Below, piece by piece: positions 59,464 through 64,000 of a DNA stretch of 64,000 nt. The notes under the pieces were generated by a model. It saw nothing but the letters and a program-made list of their open reading frames with translations, was not told the DNA's origin and did no database searches. The DNA lies in NCBI GenBank assembly GCA_050084515.1, contig CM114273.1, forward strand, positions 21,700,001 through 21,764,000, written 5' to 3'. The translations under genes were made by a program, and so were the position numbers. This DNA comes from Blasia pusilla (lineage: Eukaryota; Marchantiophyta; Marchantiopsida; Blasiales). Position 1 is the first letter of the stretch. Each line of letters begins with the position of its first letter.

Positions 59464-61733
59464 AGATTCAGATCAGATGATACGCTTGCATCTGGTGGGA
59501 GAATGAAGGATGTCCTACCGTGCAGATCAGATCACGGGGCGTCTCCTGCTGTCACTGCCGCTGATCTTCTCCTAAACCCTATCCATCTCCCTACTCCTTT
59601 CCATAGAAACTATTTTCACGACTGAGTTACCACGATTATTTACATGTATTGCAGATCGCTAACAAGTGGAGCACATGTGCCACAATCTGCACTGATGAGA
59701 GGTGGAAATTCTTTCATTCCATCGAAGAAAGATTTCTCGATGGACTGACGCTGAGGTATTAAGGACTTGTCTGGCTATTCCTGTAACGTCAAACTCGCCT
59801 TCGAGTCAGGATACTTTCGCATGTGGTGAGGAGGAGGTGCAGAGAAGTACAGTCGGTGTCCTTATCTTACGAGCCGGGTGAATTGTGATCGATGTAATGT
59901 AAAATCTCACTCAACTGCGTCCATCGAAATTAAAATTTTTGATTATCATTGCTAACCATTGGATATTACGAGGAAGATGTAAACTGTGATTTGTGAATGG
60001 CAATCTTACCAAATGGTGAAAGTAATGAAAAGGGGAGAATTGGGCGATCTTGAATGAATATCATTCTCCTTGTCATTTTCCATTACTTTCAGAAACTAAA
60101 CGGACGATTCGCACATCTTTCGATCATCTCCTAATAAACAAAACTATCTCGGACAACACCAGTAGTGTTCTTATGCTTCCGGAGCAACATCGGAAAGAGT
60201 TTTCTCACTTCCATAAATGTAGCTCAAAATATCTTCAAACTCTAAGGTTGAAAAGATTGCAATTGCAAAGGGATAATATCTTTACTACCTCCTCGCTTGT
60301 CGACGCTGAATATTTGAACATGTCTGGGAATTGGAAGAAGAGAGTTAACAGTAAGGATAGACCAAACGTGATCTTCTGGTTAAATACGTGAACAGTCACC
60401 TACTCTTGAATCTACATGCAATTTGGCCATTTGGGCTACCTGGAAAAGTCTTCCTGCGTGATAGATTGAAGTTAACACCTCACAAGCGGTTCTGAAGGCA
60501 AAACCGTGTCATCATTGAGACAAATCCTTATGCTCTTTGTCCCGTCCGCAACTTCTGATATCCAAGTTCGATACACAATTCAGTTCCCTACGAATGTTCC
60601 AATTTAGTTCATGCAATTCGAAGCATGAATATCATAAATGCTAAAACTTTTAAGACCCAACTGTTTTGAGGCCATTTCATGGGGACCCAAATGAGCCCTA
60701 GAAGCCTTGGGGTTCAAAATGTGGCAGCATTCACTTATCCATCACCTTCGGCTGTTCTAGATGTCAGGCTACCAGTGTAAACGACAGGTCTTTGCAACAC
60801 AATGCCCTAACCTTGGAAGAAATGAAATTCGTGGGTGCAGTTAAACTTCATAAGTCAGCATATCTTTATGCTGTGAGTTGTGTTCCTTTTTTGGAAGTAT
60901 GGATATTCTTATTACATTACACTGCAGACTGGCCTGCTGCAGGGACATGCTATAGCTTGCCTGAACTCATCTCATCTCAACTTCTCTACCTCATTGACGA
61001 GGTTGAGAAACATGCACTTTCTGCACTAGCCTACTGACTCGTAATCACATGGGCAAGTACCTAGTCGGAGCACCAGACTACTCTCACCAATTTCTTGTGA
61101 AATCCGTACTGCCCCGTTATTTGACTCCCAGCCACATAAATAGCAAAACATGTGGAAGTCCTCCATGAACTTTGAAGCATGAAGCTCAAATCAGTCTAAT
61201 GACTTGACTTTACACAAGTGAAACTTGCTGACAAAACTTCAAACCCCGACCGCTAGGTACTCTGTTTGAGCAGAGAGTTGGCAGTGGCCATTGTGCCCTT
61301 CCATACATTCTGAGGCACGTTGAATACCTCAGGGACTCCATGAGGAACTCAAAAGTAATAGATCTCATATTGTGACATGCCAGTACCATAGACATCAAAT
61401 TCTGTCAATGGGGGATGGACGCCAACCACCACCACCACACCCTTTAAAAAGATCTTCACCAGTTAGCGATAGTTGCTTCCATTCCAAATCTCTTCCATCA
61501 AAAAGAGAGGCTTAACATCTGCATGAGCATATATGGTTGGCAAATCAATGAAGGTGAGTAAGATTGCAGTTAAATTCCACTACACCATCCGTGCAAGTCT
61601 CAATTGATCAATTCTTTGAGCTGAAAACTTATCCAAGTATTAGAAGAAGGCCAAAGAACTCTTACTTTTAGCAGCAGAGCTCTTCATCCAATATTTGCCT
61701 GTGGAAAAGCACATGTACACAGGATGTCTGGTG
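59464..61733. other. Intergenic DNA, no gene supported
   Basis: Includes the possible extra exon at 59655-59762 of the upstream gene and an imperfect inverted repeat at about 60018-60090 (GAAAGTAATG with its complement CATTACTTTC). The right part should contain the 3' UTR of the minus-strand PAF1 gene. Open frames at 60050-60391 and 60792-61037 show no domain. Confidence 0.5.
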
Positions 61734-64000
61734 CTACACCGACATTTCCTCATCTTCATCACTGACATCCTCACGATTCAGAACTGCCTCCTCATGAACT
61801 ACTTTCCTCTTTGAGGACATACTCATGGTTTCTGGTGACCTTCTACGCTTTTGCCGAGCTGCTGAATCATCCCGTGCACCTCCCTGAAGGAACCAAAGTA
61901 AATGAGGTTGCCATATCTGAACCATCTCCTGACCTTAAATCTCTTCTTTTCTAAAATCCTCAGAAATCAATCCCATACTCATCACCAAGATAAACTAACT
62001 CAATTTGCCATATCACAAACTCAAAAACCCTTACATGACCTTTTCTAAACTAATTGATGCAAACACTTCCACAGGAGGATTGATAGAAAACTCTTTCGCG
62101 TCGGCACAGATGAGAGCTGTACCTCCAAGAGTGCATGTCTATTGGTATCCCTTAGCCTCAATTCCTCATCTGTCAAATCTCGTCGGTGTACAGTCACCTT
62201 TGAAGGCACAGGGAACTGATGGTCAAAATCTTCTTCTTTCTGCCGACCCTCTTTTGCTTTCTTCTTTTGAAGAATGAGTTTGGTATGTAAAGGCTGCAAA
62301 TCACATTCATTCGGAGGTGAGGTCAGAAGCAAGAAACAATGATATCCGACATAGTCAAAAGCTTTGAATTTACACATGGCATCAATCTAAACTATTCAAG
62401 CTATAATATTGTGAGTTCCATCTGCATACAACAAGATCAAAAATTTTGACTCTGATATGCAATGGAGTTCTGTCCCAGTCTTCAGTGACAGGAAGAAATG
62501 ACTTGCTACGAAGATCACTCTTAAGGCTCTCCATAAAAAAGTAAATATCATGGTTGGGATTTTATTGATCTATGAATAGATTGCAAGTCCTGGATGTCAA
62601 GGATTGGTAGAAGTAGAAATATAGGCAGAATCAGAGAAGTCGATAGGAGGAAAATAAGAATTTATCCACTTTCACTGTTACAGACACCGTAAATGGCAAC
62701 CCACGTCAGGAGCCATTGTCTGTTACCTCAGTGCACCTGAAGAGCAAACAGCCCGGCAAGTCCACTGAAGACCCTGACTATTGAAAAATCATGAAGGCCA
62801 TAGATCTAATGACAGATTTCGGCATAAGCTGAGAGTAAATGTAATTATTTCAGAGTACCCCAAGAAGATTACTACAAGCACAGCTACCATTCAAAAAGGA
62901 GCCACTGCGATTCAAGCATAGAAGGTGACGCAGAATGCATCAATTACATGTCTAATTCTTTGGACAGAAGAGATGTCGCCTGATAACACAAAGAAGAGAA
63001 GCAGAGCAAAGAAGATGAAATTGGAGATTTAAAGAGAGAAACTTAGCACACAGAAGGAACTGTTCATAAATGAATGACAATGCATGGACCTGTATAAGAT
63101 AGGTGGCATGAGGACAAGATCAAAGTAAGAGAATGAAAATGCATTCATAAGGGAATGTACCAGATAATGTACACTTTCTTCTCCAAAGCAAAACACGTAT
63201 GTACTTTGTGACGTGTCTGTTCTCAACTGGAAAGAAAAACACATGCAGTTCCAAAGCTGATTAAAATTCTCCACATGCAGTTCAAATGAAGCTCTTGTGA
63301 ATCAGCTAGATAAGGTAAGTCTCAGAACAATCACATAACATCCGCCATTCTGGCCTTGAGCATGAATTTAGAGACTCATAAGCTTGCTAGCTAGTGATAC
63401 TTCACAAAACAGAATGCATCTAACAATTTGTTCTCAAGAACTTTCCAGAGCCTAGAAGATTGATTTTATTCAGAGAGAGGAGTTACTTACATCCCAGTGG
63501 TACTCCCTCACCCAAGTATATTGTAACGCATCATCCTCCTCATAAATATCTTTCTCTAGCTGTAAATTCCCATGTTCAGGAAGTTAGTCCACTTAATTTT
63601 GGAGAAGGAAGGAGTGGTAGGACCAAAACCAGCCAAATCATCTAAAGAGAAAAAAGTAGGAGTCAAGTTTGCCACATTACCTCTTCAGGTTTGGGAATCA
63701 TATACGCAACAAACTTCTCCGGCTTGGAGTCATCTTGACCAGGAATTGAGTAGCTTTTAATAATGGCCTAGAGTAAAAAAGCTTCAGTGCATTAGAGAGG
63801 CTTTCCAAGACTCCAAACTTGGGAACAATACCATCCTAACTTCAAAAATCACTTGAACTATCACCAAGCATCTGCCTCATAGACATACTAAACAATCTGA
63901 ATGTGCATTTATTTCCCTAAGTAGACCCATGAGATTGCACTCTCTTACCCTGGCTTCAATCTCATCCCGCATCTCGGTATCCAACTTAGAAAGCAGCTCA
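61734..64000 (-). CDS. ELF7: RNA polymerase II-associated factor 1 (PAF1/ELF7), C-terminal part (partial)
   Basis: PAF1 is the scaffold of the nuclear PAF1 complex that travels with RNA polymerase II and supports H2B ubiquitination and H3K4/K36 methylation; in Arabidopsis ELF7 represses flowering through FLC. Exons on the minus strand: 63949-64000, 63681-63767, 63491-63559, 63161-63226, 62123-62293, 61734-61883, all GT-AG and in phase; the 5' part lies beyond the window. Diagnostic stretches: ELLSKLDTEMRDEIEAR, KSYSIPGQDDSKPEKFVAYM, YTWVREYHWD (WxVREYxWD), STYVFCFGEESVHYL, KLILQKKKAKEGRQ, FPVPSKVTVHRRDLTDEELR. The C-terminus is basic and then acidic (RQKRRRSPETMSMSSKRK; EDVSDEDEEMSV), as usual for the family. 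About 197 residues are visible. Confidence 0.92.

Noticed and set aside
60050-60391. 113-residue plus-strand open frame
   Set aside because: No ATG at its 5' end, Asn/Lys/Leu-rich AT-biased text, no domain; lies partly in an inverted repeat.
1-64000. CRISPR arrays, rRNA or tRNA genes, bacterial operons
   Set aside because: None recognised; the window is intron-containing eukaryotic DNA. tRNA genes were only scanned by eye, so a tRNA search program could still find one.

Overview
The window is nuclear DNA from a plant or streptophyte. All recognisable host genes are split by short introns with plant-like GT-AG signals, and their closest relatives by motif are plant proteins: ERA1, the At5g54830 DM13/DOMON/cytochrome b561 protein, and ELF7/PAF1. 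The large insertion in the farnesyltransferase subunit and the kind of retrotransposon present hint at an early-diverging lineage (bryophyte, lycophyte or streptophyte alga) rather than a flowering plant. That placement is an inference. All exon models come from manual reading of splice sites and phase, with no transcript support.

Layout, left to right. 3-1461 (+): 3' end of the protein farnesyltransferase beta subunit. 1.5-6.6 kb: mostly noncoding, with a weak zinc-finger-like gene fragment near 3.85-4.3 kb. 6610-14746 (-): complete 14-exon gene for a DM13/DOMON/cytochrome b561 membrane protein. 14.7-26.6 kb: AT-rich intergenic DNA with microsatellites, hairpins, a MITE-like element and a decayed LTR-retrotransposon piece. 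26608-33802 (+): 16-exon SET-domain methyltransferase of the Rubisco LSMT/SETD3 type. 33.8-40.9 kb: intergenic DNA with another decayed retroelement piece and a degenerate tandem repeat. 40.96-52.02 kb: a Ty3/gypsy LTR retrotransposon read on the minus strand. 53057-54762 (+): small acyl-CoA-binding protein. 57781-59463 (+): Ser/Asp/Lys-rich, probably disordered protein of unknown function. 61734-64000 (-): C-terminal part of the PAF1-complex subunit PAF1/ELF7.

The most unusual object is the 11-kb Ty3/gypsy element. Besides gag, protease, reverse transcriptase, RNase H and integrase, it carries a C5-cytosine DNA methyltransferase domain, placed between protease and RT in the same frame as RT. 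It also carries a PHD finger after the integrase, where many plant Ty3 elements have a chromodomain. The methyltransferase motifs run in the DNMT3-like order (I, IV, VI, VIII, IX/X), not the permuted order of plant DRM. A self-mobile element that encodes its own DNA methyltransferase and a histone-reader-type finger suggests control of its own chromatin state. This copy is dead: it has about a dozen in-frame stops, several frameshifts, an integrase deletion and a truncated 5' LTR. Older relatives that include the PHD-adjacent 3' end lie at about 19.9-21.5 kb and 35.4-36.3 kb, so the lineage has been in this locus more than once.

The host genes are unrelated housekeeping or signalling genes (protein prenylation, membrane electron transport, protein lysine methylation, acyl-CoA transport, transcription elongation) and form no operon or cluster.
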